From Tetrapyrgos nigripes (taxonomy: Eukaryota > Basidiomycota > Agaricomycetes > Agaricales > Campanellaceae), in NCBI GenBank assembly GCA_013368315.1, contig JAACJM010000015.1, forward strand, positions 558,001-622,000: DNA of 64,000 bases, written 5' to 3'. The translations under genes were made by a program, and so were the position numbers. Each line of letters opens with the position of its first letter. The stretch's first letter is position 1. Below the pieces are notes generated by a model that saw nothing but the letters and a program-made list of their open reading frames with translations, ran no database searches and was not told the DNA's origin. Below are positions 11,650 to 22,978 of this stretch, piece by piece.

Positions 11650-12219
11650 TCGAAGATCAAGATACGTAGGGAAACGTAAAGTGGGAGCATGATCGTCCAA
11701 TAGTAAAGGGAAAACAAGTGTATATAACAGTAGTAAGATTGAGGGTAACAAGGTTGAAACCAAAGTAGAATGCACCAAAAAGGCCCGAATAATTCGAGTA
11801 CACCTCAGTAAATCGATGCGTTTGCGGGGTATCCTTCAGAGGTTCCACGGGGTTCGAGGTGATGATAGCGGATACATTGGGCGCATCGTCAAATATCGAC
11901 GAGTGGTCGAAGATGGCTTCGTTGAATCTTTCCAATGCTTCGTCAGTGGTACCAGTGCAAAGCAGGAAGATCTGGCCCAGCACCTCCGGTGGGAGCCAAG
12001 AGAAACGTAATGTGGAGCAGCAATATCACTGGGCTGTCTGAAAGGGATAGTAGAGGTACTCGTCTTCCTGGACGGGTATAAAGGCGTTGCGATACGAACT
12101 CTGCTTGTTTCTGGTGGCCTCGCCATGGCGTCACGCTCTGAGATGAGAATTGTTTCACGAGGTGGAAGTAGAGAACTGAGGTGCCGCGACTGTCTCCTTT
12201 ATACAATATTACATGCATC
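11650..12219 (-). pseudogene. Possible F-box-like remnant
   Basis: Around 11990-11800 the minus strand reads LPPEVLGQIFLLCTG, which resembles the start of an F-box, followed by an uninformative tail. A stop codon lies just upstream and I see no complete gene. It could be coincidence. Confidence 0.25.
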
Positions 12220-12225
12220 TGTATA

Positions 12226-12560
12226 CAGTAGATCGTATAAGTGTCCCAAAAAAATCAGGAAAAAAATCTGAAAATCTTTCGTCAATCAGGATCCTATAGC
12301 AATAAAAAGTACCGTGGACATTAGTGGCATGGGGTCGGGCCCGTTAATATGCCCCCGGACGTCATTGAACCTTCCTCCCACAACTTAAGAGTATAGGGAC
12401 CCAGATAGATAGATAGATAGAAGACCTTACCCCTCCAGGCTCTTCTGTCCGTTTAGCCACCAGTCCATGCAAATCTCCAGGTTGACTTGGATTATAGTCC
12501 GTTTATCGCCTCTGAGAAAAGAGACATAGTGTGCCAGCGTCAAGAGAATAACGGTAAGGT
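12226..12560 (+). repeat. Diverged dispersed repeat, copy 1
   Basis: Shares ordered blocks with the stretch near 13704-13960: AAATCAGGAAAAAAAT-type sequence, CCCCCGGACGTCAT followed by GAACC, TTACCCCT, and CCGTTT followed by GCCAC. Order and spacing are kept, but the intervening sequence has diverged. No coding capacity seen; a (GATA)n run sits inside at about 12404-12420. Confidence 0.55.
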
Positions 12561-12819
12561 TAGCCACCATGTCCCATACATAATAAGCAGACCTCACCAA
12601 CGCAGTAATTCATTCTGTGTCTTTCTTCGTTCAATGTCCTCTTTCCAATAAACGAGGGTACCGATCCAAGAGTCTGCCTGATCTCTGTCCTATTTCTCCA
12701 GCGGCTAACTATAGCCGTCCTTGATTTAGATCGTTTGTGCACTTGGAGATGTCTGTGGAGATCTATGAGCTGACAGAGAACGACCTGGTTGCGTTGCGAG
12801 AAACTTGAAGGAAAGTTGA

Positions 12820-12943
12820 GCTCGGAGTAAAATTTTGAGTGTAGTTGGTAATTCGAAGTAAACTGTAGAAGAGTCGAGGGGCTCGGAGTAAGAAAAATTG
12901 AGTGTAGTTGGTGATTCGGAGTAAATTGTAGAAGAGTCGAGGG
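12820..12943 (+). repeat. Two tandem 61/63-bp units
   Basis: Units 12820-12880 and 12881-12943 both begin GCTCGGAGTAA and end GAAGAGTCGAGGG, sharing TTGAGTGTAGTTGGT in the middle. No gene is recognised around them (12.6-13.5 kb). Confidence 0.8.
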
Positions 12944-13550
12944 TCAGACGGAATTGGCGCCGAAGGTTTGTGAGGCAAGGAGAAGCTCGCGTCAGCGGCT
13001 GTAGCGCCTTGTTATTTGGTCTCCTCCAATAGGACCATCAATGGTGGACAGAAACGAAGAAAAGCAGGAGGCACAAGTCTGAGTCTCGGAGAAAGCCGAA
13101 CGTCACACTGGCTGACTTGATGCGTGAATGGTGAGCAGTGGCTCTGATGTCTCCTCCACCAGCAAGATTCCAGGTACTTTTGACCGTTTGGGATTTTCAA
13201 TAAGCATGCCTTTCTTTGTCATTCTTCTGTCACCCCAACTTCTTATTGCAGTGGTAGTCGTGGATATATACGGATTCATGTTCTCCGTCGGTAAACGGGT
13301 ACATATCCTCTACACCGACGTCCGCGACCTAGCTCTTGACGCACCTCGTTTGATACACATCAGACACTCCTAGCCTGGGGACGGCTCTGAATTGCAGGTC
13401 CTTACTGTGCCAGACAAGTGAACTGTGTTCCATCATTTTCATCATCTCTGTGCAGCGCCGATGCACAACCGCTTAAATGCTGGCTTTTGGGAGTCTTTCG
13501 TCTTTTTCGTGCAACTCTCTTTATTTTATTCAACACTTTCATCTCCAAAC

Positions 13551-13704
13551 ATGAAGTCCTTACACCAAGCTCTGTCCTTCTTCACACTCTGTTCTGTCGT
13601 TTCTGCGCAAACTTTCAATGTGACGGTCAACAAAACTGATACCAGCCAGATTACTTCTGCTACCGCGACTGCCAATACAACCTCCTTGACTACAGCATGT
13701 ATCT
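13551..13704 (+). pseudogene. Small secreted protein gene interrupted by repeat
   Basis: The ATG at 13551 begins MKSLHQALSFFTLCSVVSAQ, a clear signal peptide. A Thr/Ser-rich stretch follows (TFNVTVNKTDTSQ, ITSATATANTTSLTTACIC). From about 13704 the sequence is the repeat also seen at 12226, and the frame continues through it as Lys/Arg-rich nonsense. The gene therefore looks truncated by the repeat. The preceding sequence has no obvious frame. The original protein family is not recognisable. Confidence 0.5.
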
Positions 13705-13960
13705 GTACAGGAAGTCGTACAAGTATCCCTAAAAATCAGGAAAAAAATTCTCAACATCTACATGACCATGAAGTACCGAGCAAACGAAAAAAGGGGAACA
13801 TAGCAGCACTGGAACCACCCCCCGGACGTCATCGAACCTACGCCATCACAAGACCTAGTCTATGGCCCAAGTCAAGTCAAGTATATTACCCCTATTCCTT
13901 CCAACTTCAGGCCATCGATCCGTTTGGCCACTATGTCTATAATAAGTAGTCCTCACCCTT
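13704..13960 (+). repeat. Diverged dispersed repeat, copy 2
   Basis: Second copy of the element at 12226, same orientation, with the CCCCCGGACGTCATCGAACC and TTACCCCT blocks. It sits directly after the signal-peptide exon at 13551. Confidence 0.55.
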
Positions 13961-14049
13961 CATACGTTCATTCTTTATCATCCTACAAAAGCAGACGTTG
14001 AATAAGTAAATGCGCCAATATGGCATTAGAGACGAACGCAAACCCATCT

Positions 14050-14345
14050 AGAATCTATCCTAGCATCTTCAGCCTAAACACCCACGACAGCCTGCGGAGT
14101 CTTGGCCTTTATCACCTACAAAAGACCCAGGACCGTCAAGCTAGCTCAGAAAGAATCGACAAGAACTCAACGTAGTGATTACTCGTCACTCTCTTCATAG
14201 TTCTCCATGTCCTTTCTGAAAGCCTTCTTGCATTTCCTGCAGGCAAACACCATCTCATTCGTTTTGGCCAGGTGAGACTGACATTCTGCACAGTCGAACC
14301 ATTGTCTGCAGCACGGAGCGTATGAATACTTGAGCGTTCAGGATG
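14050..14345 (-). pseudogene. Decayed CHY zinc-finger protein gene
   Basis: The minus strand near 14330-14180 reads KYSYAPCCRQWFDCAECQSH, then TNEMVFACRKCKKAFRKDME and NYEESDE, typical of the C-terminal half of CHY-type zinc fingers (Hot13/RCHY1-like). The frame then hits a stop where family members continue with a CPHC-type zinc knuckle; a deletion leaves only NHYV-like codons. Further on, VIKAKTPQAVVGV is recognisable but ends in a stop. Upstream, a stop immediately precedes the domain and the CHY half is absent. It is a fragment of a formerly longer gene. Confidence 0.7.
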
Positions 14346-14714
14346 TGTTTACTGTTCAAGGAATAGCAGAGTAAGATTCTGAAAGAAGAGAGAATGAAGG
14401 ATTAGCGAAGACTTGGAAAGACAAAATTTCGAGTAGTAACGATAGAACTGACCACATAAGTAGCAGACTGGTGAGAGATGGTGGAGTGAACAGGTCTTCC
14501 AAAATTTAAAAGGCAATTTGCCACAATGCCAATGCACACTGTTGGGCCTTCTCTAATTTCCGTAACTGATCTCCTTGGCAAAACTTGCCATTCCCTAAAT
14601 AGTCGAAGCAGATCGTATTCCGAGGAAATAGCTATAGACATAAACTTTCTAAGTAGAGCTCATCATATCATCCAACTAAACGAGAGTAGTAATCAAATCA
14701 TTAATAAAGCGTTT

Positions 14715-17103
14715 TTAATAGCGTGAAGCAGTGAGACGAGACACCGTGAAGATACCGAGGATAACAACGGCCAGAGCCCCGATACTGGCGGGCAAAAGTA
14801 AATCTTTCGGAATACCCATGACCTCTTCTGACCTGGGGTCCCATTGTTGAGGAGTAACAGTTGGAACGGGAGCAGGAGTAGGAGGAACTTCTTGTTTCTC
14901 CACTTCTTGCACTTCCTGTTTGGCAGCGGCAGCAGCCTCTGCAGCTTTAATGGCGCTTTCCCCAGCACCAGCCTCGTCCCATCCCTTGCCACCTTGAACG
15001 AACAACACGACACGATCCTGTTTAGCATTCCTAGCAATGCTCACAGCATCAGTGACATCATGGTCGGAAGTCATCAACACAGTATCACCGTCCGCGTCTG
15101 TGTAGGAGAGTGTGAAGTCGATGGGATCAGGAGGAGTGACTGTTGTATCAGTGGGCTTGAATTCGGTGAAGAATGGATCGGTGGCAAGTTTACCAGCCAC
15201 GATCTCGCGAAGATGTTCAATGTTATCGTGGCGAGACTGGAAACGGTGGGTACGGCCACTTGGCGTACGGAATTTGAAGACGTAGGTTCCATCATCGACC
15301 GGAAGGGTACTGCTTGCGGTAGGGATATTGACACCCCTCTTATGAGCATAACTTGAAAGGACTGAGCCTTCGTCGTCCACGACAGAGGCTGAGTCGTTGG
15401 GATGAACTTCGGAGTGAGGTGATTGCTGCACATGCGAGAAACTTGTGTTGGACTGGTGGAATCCGTGGTGATGAGAACCAGACATCATCGATTCCGTATC
15501 ATCGTGACCAATGGAATCGAAGAAACGTCCCCACATAGGGCCACCATCCGTTTCTTGAGCACCTTGTTCTCCGCTGACAGCGTTCATCTATCATGAATAA
15601 TCAGTTACAGCTTGATATGGTGTCATGGTTTGTCCTACCTGTTCCAAGGTTGCGTAGGTCAGTGTCAAGACGTCGACGATGGCCACAAGGCGTCCGTCAT
15701 CTTCAACGACAGGCAAATTGAGATAGTGGCCGTCTATTGAAACGAAGGACAGTCAATGACGAAGATTGTCTACGTGAAAATGTAAACTTACTGTGCATCT
15801 TCTTCAATGATTCGTGGACACTCAAAGTAGGGGGCGCTGTGTCAGGATGAGGAGTCATTACTCTGACTACACTACATCTGCCAGAATCCAAGCCAGCAGC
15901 GATAACCCGAAGGACGACATCCTTGCTGGTGAAGATACCGGCAATTCGGGGAGGGCCACCCATTCCCGAGGCTGCACTTGGTGCTTCCATGACACAGACC
16001 GCGGTTGTCCTGCGTTCCTTCATGAGTTTCGCTACCTCGCGTACAGTAGTCTTGGGGCCAACTGTAGCAGGTTGAGTCCTGACATCCATGACGGTAGTGA
16101 GATCCGGAAGAGCAGTCTTCTCTCTCAGTTTCTCGGCCCAAGCAAGCATGGCAGCGGCTTGGGGGTTGGCACCGACACCACCCAATTCACTTTGTACACC
16201 GGCCATGGCATTGAACAGTTGCTCAGAGGCGCTGGAGCTACGCTCTACTTTGGCGAGAGCTTCGTGGAAAACCTTGGTGATATCCAATAGACCGACGACA
16301 TTTCCTTCTTCGTTGCAGACGGGCTACGATTCCATGAGTATGGATGATGCCGAGACAGGAAAGCAGCGTACCAGATGTCTGAAATGTCTTGACACCATCA
16401 ACTGCAAAGCTTCAGTCGCACTTGTCGTGTCCTGGGTGACCATCGGATTCCGGGTCATAATTTGATGGACCTGAGTGGTATGAGGATCCAAACCCTCAGC
16501 AGTGACCTGACAGATGCGTAAACCGACTGTGAAAGGACATGATGCGAGCGGATGCATACACGGTACGCCAGATCCTTGGCCGTGAAAATACCACTAAGTC
16601 CTTCTTCGTCATCGACAACCAAAACACAATCCGTCCGTTTTGCTGCGCAAAGCTGACTTGCTTCCGCAACTGTAATGTTCTCTGGAACTGTAAGGGCCGG
16701 AGAGGGCTTCAATGCAGCGACAGTGCCTTTGGGAGCAGAGGATTTGTGACCTCGTTTGCTGCGCTGCTGTTGAAATTGAGTCGTAGAGATCGTTCGTTTC
16801 CTGGAAAGTTCAGATTCGATTTTTTTACGAATAGCCTACACGTCACATCAAAAATCGCGTTAAATACGCAGAGGAACAACCTCAAGGGTAAAGAACACGC
16901 ACCTCATCCCGCTTTGACTGCTTCTTACGAGTCTCGGACTGGAAACCGGAGAGAGAAGACATCGGGGAAGCCGGATGATTGTGATGCGAACTAGGAAAAG
17001 GAGAAGTCGGTCTTTCACTGCCAGGGAAAGCGACGGGAGAAGAAACGGCCGTATTAGTACGGTGATGGGAAGGAGAGGTAGCGGGGACAGGAATGCGAGA
17101 CAT
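14715..17103 (-). CDS. Four-CBS and PB1 domain membrane protein (Mug70-like)
   Basis: The start at 17103 (MSRIPVPATSPSHHRTNTAV) leads into a basic, Ser-rich N-terminus. Four CBS motifs follow: TDCVLVVDDEEGLSGIFTAK; SRHFRHLPVCNEEGNVVGLL; TTAVCVMEAPS with RIAGIFTSKDVVLRV; and GHYLNLPVVEDDGRLVAIVD. A His/Ser-rich linker leads to a PB1 domain (YVFKFRTPSGRTHRFQSRHD, with LSYTDADGDTVLMTSDHDV). An Ala/Glu/Pro-rich stalk and a C-terminal membrane segment (LLLPASIGALAVVILGIFTV) end in SRLTASRY. CBS pairs usually bind adenosyl ligands and PB1 pairs with other PB1 domains; the architecture matches S. pombe Mug70. Cellular role unknown. Confidence 0.86.
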
Positions 17104-17263
17104 AAAACTTTGAGTCTCGTCACACACCCTGGCTCTGACGAGACCGTCAAATTTGGTGTTTGTTTACCCTGGATCACAGTGTCGCGTCATACGGTCCGTT
17201 CCCGTTTCATGAATCATTATCATTCCATTATTATATGCCCTCCCTAGTCCCTTTACCACCATC

Positions 17264-17332
17264 ATGGAAGAGGGAGACATCATGGAAAAGGGAGACATCA
17301 TGGAAGAGGGAGACGTCATGGAAGAGGGAGAC
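17264..17332 (+). repeat. 18-bp coding minisatellite, nearly four units
   Basis: Units ATGGAAGAGGGAGACATC (17264), ATGGAAAAGGGAGACATC (17282), ATGGAAGAGGGAGACGTC (17300) and a partial fourth (17318). Each unit carries an ATG with a purine at -3 and G at +4. Confidence 0.95.
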
Positions 17333-19142
17333 TATGTCTGTGATCGAGAACCCAGTAACTCCTACATGTCTTCAGGCAGCACGGCCGTCCCCTCCATGTT
17401 TTCAGCCAGCACAGCCGTCCCCACCGAGAAAGAGGAAGACTTTGACTTTGAGGAAGGCTATAATGTTGGTGCAACCTCAGTGTCAAGCCCTCTAACCCCG
17501 AGAACCCCATTGTCGAATTCTTCCCTTTCCCTGGCCCCTTCAGATTCGGCCTCACAAAATGGTCCATTCAGGTTCCGAAGAGGCTCCTCATCTACAACAC
17601 TGTCTACGGAGTCGTCTGCAGAGTCTACATCTTCCAAAAGGGCACTATCAAAGTAGGTGTTTGGATCCTCAGGTACTAGCAAGTGACTAATTGGGATGTA
17701 GACTTGTCAGAGCCACCGAGTCTTACCTTGACTACCTCTCAAGGATACCCTGTAACAATCCGGAGGAGGAGGCTGAGCCTGCGGAGCCTCAAGCAATCCA
17801 ATTTACCCGAGGTCTCGGAGCAGTCCAAGTGGTGCGTACCCCCTTTCTCTTCATCCTAAGGTGAAGCTGACTCTCGTTTAAGTACCTTGATGAGGTGGTC
17901 AAACCCTCCATCCAGGCGCTATTCAAGGAACTGCCCCGCGATGTACAGCTTGAGGTTCAGAGCGCATACCCCGACGCCGACCCAGACCTCGCTCTAGCTC
18001 ATTTCGATTCTGAGGCGGTGCTGCAATACGTTCCATCTGGAGTTCCCCAGTACACTGCGGCTGTTACAGCTCGGAACTTCCAAATGTATACAGAAGCTCG
18101 GGAAATACTCGCTCTAGACTCCAAAGATGAGAAAGAAGATGAGAACGATCGTATGTCCATCTTGATGATGGCGCAGATACTCACAAAATATAGCGAGATC
18201 CGCGCCAGCCCTCATTGGTATTCACTTAATGAGGAACAAGTTAGCACCTCATTTAGGCAGATGGCTGATGATGTATGGACAAGTTATGATGGGTGAGTTT
18301 TTTTTTTGCCCTTTCCTGTTGGGACACTAACGAGAGGTATTCTATAGCCGGTATAGCACGTTTAAGTCTAACTTCCTGCCAAGTCAAACGTCACCTTGCG
18401 TCAAAACCGTGATACCGAGCACTGCAAGAAATGCTCTCAGATTAGATTCTGTAGACCCCACTGCTTACATGGAACCTGATCACCTCCAAACATACAAGTT
18501 GGAAATAGACTGTGCCAACATGACAGCCGATCAATATAACGAGGCAAAACGGCTAGTCGACTTGATCAATTTCTATGGCACAAAAACACCGGTTGAGTGC
18601 AAACCTCGAACTCTCATAATCCGGCTTATCCCCTTCGTACAAGAGTTCAAACAGAAGAATGGAAATCTCCTTCATGCTATATATCAGCTCACACAAGATT
18701 TAATGATAGCAGCATCCATTAATACACTTCTTGATCTCCCCTTCCCCTCGTATGGTTCCGCTGCAGCCCCTCAAGGCTGTGTCTTTTACAGTGCGAAAGC
18801 CGAGATAGTCAAAGTACCTTATTTTGTCGCCCTTTTCCTTATTCCCTCCTGACTCTTTATTAGACCACGCCCTACAATTACCTATCATTTGAAGTCAGGC
18901 CGCTCAAAAACCTTGCCCAACTTTCCAAAGTTGTCAATCAAGATCCCATCGTCAACGGAAATTACGACAGTGGTATCGCCAACCTGGAGAATTGGCTATA
19001 TTACGCCAATTTTCTGTACAATCAAAAGGCATGGTTTCTCGACAATGTCGTAGCCACCATCAAAGAGCGAAACAAAGCTGATCCTCACTGGCCTATCAAC
19101 AAGCTTAGAACTCGTTCTTTTGGTCTTAAGCCCTGGCTTTGA
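17264..19142 (+). CDS. Unrecognised acidic/alpha-helical protein starting in an ATG-bearing repeat
   Basis: I do not recognise the family. The first exon begins with four 18-nt repeats, each starting with an in-frame ATG (MEEGDI, MEKGDI, MEEGDV, MEEGD), then a low-complexity Ser/Thr region. Later exons read LVRATESYLDYLSRIPCNNP, YLDEVVKPSIQALFKELPRD, QLEVQSAYPDADPDLALAHF, EPDHLQTYKLEIDCANMTAD and ENWLYYANFLYNQKAWFLDN, ending RTRSFGLKPWL at the TGA 19140-19142. The same frame then stays open to 19472. The ATG at 17264 is the first in frame. It is divergent from the CBS/PB1 gene with 160 bp between them. Confidence 0.6.
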
Positions 19143-19472
19143 GGTATTCCCACCCCGCCTGCTTCTGTGTCCGAATCTGATCTGCTGGAGCTGCCTCAGC
19201 CCAGCCTTCCCAACCCCAGTCTTCCCGTTCTGCCTCAACCAGTTCACGCAGTCCACACCGAGCCCAGTCTTCCCGTTCCGCCTCAGCCGGTTCACGGGGT
19301 TCACGCAGTCCACGCCGTTCACCTTCCCACTCTCATACAGGCAATCGATATACAAAATGAAGATACCGCTGTCGTTCAACCAGTGTCCATTCGTATGGAA
19401 GATGAAGATATGGATGTGGAGATGGATGCAGTAGATAAATTCCCTTTCTTTACGAGGATAAGAACAAAATAG
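19143..19472 (+). CDS. In-frame extension beyond TGA: Pro/His repeat-rich tail
   Basis: Immediately after the TGA the same frame is open for 109 codons: GIPTPPASVSESDLLELPQP, then repeats of SLPVLPQPVHAVH and SLPVPPQPVHGVH type, then an acidic segment (MEDEDMDVEMDAVDKFPFF) and a stop at 19472. It has no ATG of its own near its beginning. It could be a former C-terminus cut off by a nonsense change, a readthrough extension, or a neighbouring exon. Confidence 0.35.
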   Translation, partial: GIPTPPASVSESDLLELPQPSLPNPSLPVLPQPVHAVHTEPSLPVPPQPVHGVHAVHAVHLPTLIQAIDIQNEDTAVVQPVSIRMEDEDMDVEMDAVDKFPFFTRIRTK

Positions 19473-19573
19473 ACGACAAGCGTATAGCTAAATAACTGTC
19501 CAGTCCTCTGCTCTTCTCTACATCAACACTCGCGTCGAAAGAGCCTGCTTTCAAGCCGGTTTTTCGTGTGCAA

Positions 19574-20699
19574 TCATCTACGACCAGCACCAGCCGGGGG
19601 AGCTTGAGCAGGAGCAATGTTGCTTCCTCCCCAGCGGGCAACCAATCCCTTAGCTTGTCCCCAGATTCCGACAAAGGTAGGGTTTCCTTGCTTGGCAAGG
19701 ACATCATCAATGCGATGAGTGGTGACAGCAACGGCTTCACGGGTGAAAGAGGACTGATACCAGCGCTGACGCATAAAGTGCGCGTACACGATGGGAGACA
19801 GGAGAGAGTTCTGGAGAAGCAAAGCACCAAGCACGATGCGGACCAAGATGACCAATTCAGTGTACGCCACGGCTTTCATTGCAGAGTCATAGTTCGCTAG
19901 GAAAAACGTCAGAATTAAGGGACAAGTGATAAATGATGGCGACGGCACCTTTCACCCAGACCTGTAATTTCTTTTGGAAACGGTGAGGAGTAGGTGGTCC
20001 ACCAGCAGTAGCGGGAGGACCAGGGGGAAGGAATTGAGGCATCAAAGTCGTACGGGTGAACGTAAGAGCATGGAACAAGGAGAAGATCGCGTAGGGAAGG
20101 AGAGTGACTAAAAAAATAACATTCGTCATTGCATCATTAGCGCGAAATTGATCTCAACGCACTGGCAATGGGCTTGGAGGTCCACCAGAAGAAGGCGAGA
20201 ATGAAGTATTGGACATTCTGGTAACAAATTAGGTCGAATTTCGAAGAGTTTACTTCTGCACCCACCTCATCAAGTAATGCACGCTTGAAGTAGGCTGGGT
20301 TCGGTTGAGGAGCCTGGTATCTCATTCAGCAAAGATAAATCCAGCAAACATAGATGCGCTTACTCCAAGAGATTTGCTGAACACAAAAACATTAGCTTTG
20401 ATGAAAGGACAAAAGAGCCCACGTCACTTACTAGCACACGATAGCGTAGCTCATAAGAGCTCCAAGATAAGACGCTTAAAACGTGTCAATCCCTCGTCCT
20501 CTACAAGCCCTTTATCTAGCTGACCTTTATACCACCAGGCTGAGACGCTTTTGAAAGTGATCCAGGCGAGAAAATAGCGAAAAGCGGAAAGCAGCAAGAC
20601 AAAATGACCTGACGCCCAGATGTAATGCTGGATCACGAACAAGTCTTTTCAGCCCGAGAACTTCCTCTCTAGAAAAAAACGCACCTGAGTAGTGGCCAT
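19574..20699 (-). CDS. Tts1/Pom33/TMEM33-type ER and nuclear-envelope membrane protein
   Basis: Splicing the first exon MATTQ (ATG at 20699) to HYIWASGHFVLLLSAFRYFL, AWITFKSVSAWWYK gives the first membrane region. Further exons contain LPYAIFSLFHALTFTRTTLM, then NYDSAMKAVAYTELVILVRI and the family block QNSLLSPIVYAHFMRQRWYQ with SSFTREAV. The C-terminus is Gly/Ala/Pro-rich (AQAPPAGAGRR-stop at 19574). The family shapes tubular ER and supports nuclear pore assembly in yeasts. It is convergent with the unrecognised gene on its left. Confidence 0.83.
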
Positions 20700-20931
20700 T
20701 GGGAGGTTGACTGGAGCTGGACGCTATGACTTGACCGTATGAGTTGTGGAAAACAAACCTTGGACGAGTTTTGATTGACGCAGTTCGCTTTATTTACGTG
20801 TGGAACACGTGGTTGATGAACTGATGCCAAACTCACACACTGACAGCAAAGCTGCCTCACAAGAACACGCAGCTTCAACGCGAAAACCAGTGCATAGCAA
20901 GGACGAAAAACAGCAGGAACTACATAGACGG

Positions 20932-22891
20932 TCATCTACTCCACTGGGTCTTTTCATTCATTTTTTTGCGCTCCTTCCCCTTCTTGTAGATTTCCTTCTG
21001 CACCTTCTTATGCCCCAGGGTTTCCACTCTTCGCTGCTTCCCCTGCTGCCTTCCTTCGCGTCGTGGAACTTCCTCCTCCTCTTCCTGAGCATCATCACTC
21101 GCGGCAGCATCAACTTCTTGTGCATTTGTTACCTCCTCCATGATAAATTCCTCCTCTTCATCGTCGTCATCCTCATCGCGACGTCGCTTTTTACTTCCAC
21201 TCGGATTGGGTTGGGCAATGTTTAGATTGACTCGGGGAGGGACAGCAAAACCAAAAGACTTTCCGACCTTGGCAAGGTCTAGTGCATTGACGTCGAAGAT
21301 CTTTTTGAGGGAATAGGATGCATATGCTTGAAGATATGATCGGAATCCGTCTTTTGCTGATTGGTGTAAGAAGTAATTCTTTTGTAACAATTTCTCGAGC
21401 TGCCGGATCCAGTCATTCAGTAAACAAGTATATGTGATGTGATGGTAAGACATACCTGACTCTGAACATTGTGTATCCTGTCTGCAGGGAAGCTGAACTC
21501 ATTCAGAGGGACTTTTGCCTCTTTTAAGTAGCGTAAGAACCCAAGCTCGCTTTCCAACAGGAACAAAAGACTCTTTCCGACCCTTCCTGCACGAGCCGTA
21601 CGACCCACACGATGGATATAATCCCGAGGATCGTCTGGAGGATCATACTGGATAATCCAATCGACACGAGGAATGTCAAGACCTCTGGCAGCGACATCAG
21701 TACACAGCAGAATCCCATGTTCAGCGTTAATGAACTCGAAGAAGGTATTTGTCCGTTTTTGCTGTTTTTGCTTTCCCTGTCAAAAAGTAGTATTAGGCTT
21801 TGGTAGGAACGGTAGCGTTCTCGAGCTTACATGTAAATCCAACACAGGCACGTCAATATAGTTCAGTAGCTCTGCGTGATATTTTACGGAATTGCAACTC
21901 GAGAAGAAGACGATGACTTTCTTCTTCAAGTTCTTTTTGAGGAAGGTGAACAGTAGTAAGAACCGTCGGTCTGACGGGCAGACGACGTAACCTTGAGACA
22001 ATGTTGTCACAGTACTCGTTTCCTCTTCCTTGTCGACATCGACATGAACAGGACCAGGTCGTAATGACATTCGCGCCAAGTCGGTGACTTTTGTTGTTTG
22101 TGTAGCAGAAAAAAGCATTGATTGCCGGTTTTCTGTGAGCACAGATATTTTTGATGAGATAAGGAATGGTGAAGAGCACAAGAAGAGTATAGCAGACACG
22201 CACCATTAGGCAGAATGGAAATGATCTTCTTCATCTCTTCCTCGAAACCAATCTCTAGTATACGATCTGCCTCGTCGATGATTAAAGCTTTTAAATTTCT
22301 GTACACGAAACCTCTTGTGTTCTGGGGCGCACGTTAGACACAAAATGACGGACATGAGAATAGGCATCGCACCTGCAAATGATCCAACAATCTTCCCGGA
22401 GTAGCCACAAGTAGATTGACACCTTTCGCCAGCTTCGCCGCCTCCGCACTGCGATTTGCGCCTCCCATAACAATACCAAAAGTCTGCGAATGGTGGGCCA
22501 TCAAATCCTTAGCAACTCCGAATATCTGCAGTGCAAGTTCTCTCGTTGGGGTGATGATAATGATCCCAGTTCCTAAACATTACAGTCAATTTTGCGCAGG
22601 ATGATATAGAGTAAAACGCGAACCATTCATAGGTTTGAACTTGAGCCGATGTAATAATTCGACAGCAGGAATGAGGAATGCAAGTGTTTTTCCTGATCCA
22701 GTCCTAGCAGCACCTAACACGTCTTTTCCAGCCAATAGCAGTGGTATTGACTTTGCTTGGACTTGGGTCATAGTCGTGAATCCCATATCAGCGAGAGCTT
22801 TGTTCGTAACTTCAGAGAGGTCCAATTTAGAGAAAGGCTCTCTTTCTGGAGCCTTCTCCTTCGCAGAAGAGCTGGAGGCCGCTGTCGACAT
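20932..22891 (-). CDS. HAS1: DEAD-box RNA helicase Has1 (60S/40S ribosome biogenesis)
   Basis: Nucleolar ATP-dependent RNA helicase needed for pre-rRNA processing. The ATG at 22891 ([13 protein letters not shown]) is followed by [19 protein letters not shown] (Q-motif region), AARTGSGKT (Walker A), PTRELALQ (Ia), [22 protein letters not shown] (II), [16 protein letters not shown] (III), [20 protein letters not shown] and [12 protein letters not shown] (VI). The Has1-type extension [20 protein letters not shown] leads to an acidic, then Lys/Arg-rich tail ending NEKTQWSR at 20932. About nine short introns. It starts about 88 bp from the presumed start of the divergent PTH2 copy B. Confidence 0.95.
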
Positions 22892-22978
22892 GGCCAAGTA
22901 CCGAATCGGATATTTTGAAGTGAGGGAAGAAGGAAAAAAAGTCGGTCTCGGCTATTGCCGAAGTGCTTTGCAAGAACT

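Noticed and set aside
12404..12420. GATA repeat as a possible regulatory array
   Set aside because: A short simple-sequence run with no gene nearby to regulate.
14844..15356. 170-codon plus-strand ORF antisense to the CBS/PB1 gene
   Set aside because: It mirrors the opposite strand, where four CBS domains and a PB1 domain read cleanly; no motif of its own.
20700..20935. Minus-strand ORF between the Tts1-like gene and HAS1
   Set aside because: No start context or motif; this is the 5' region of the Tts1-like gene and the 3' region of HAS1.
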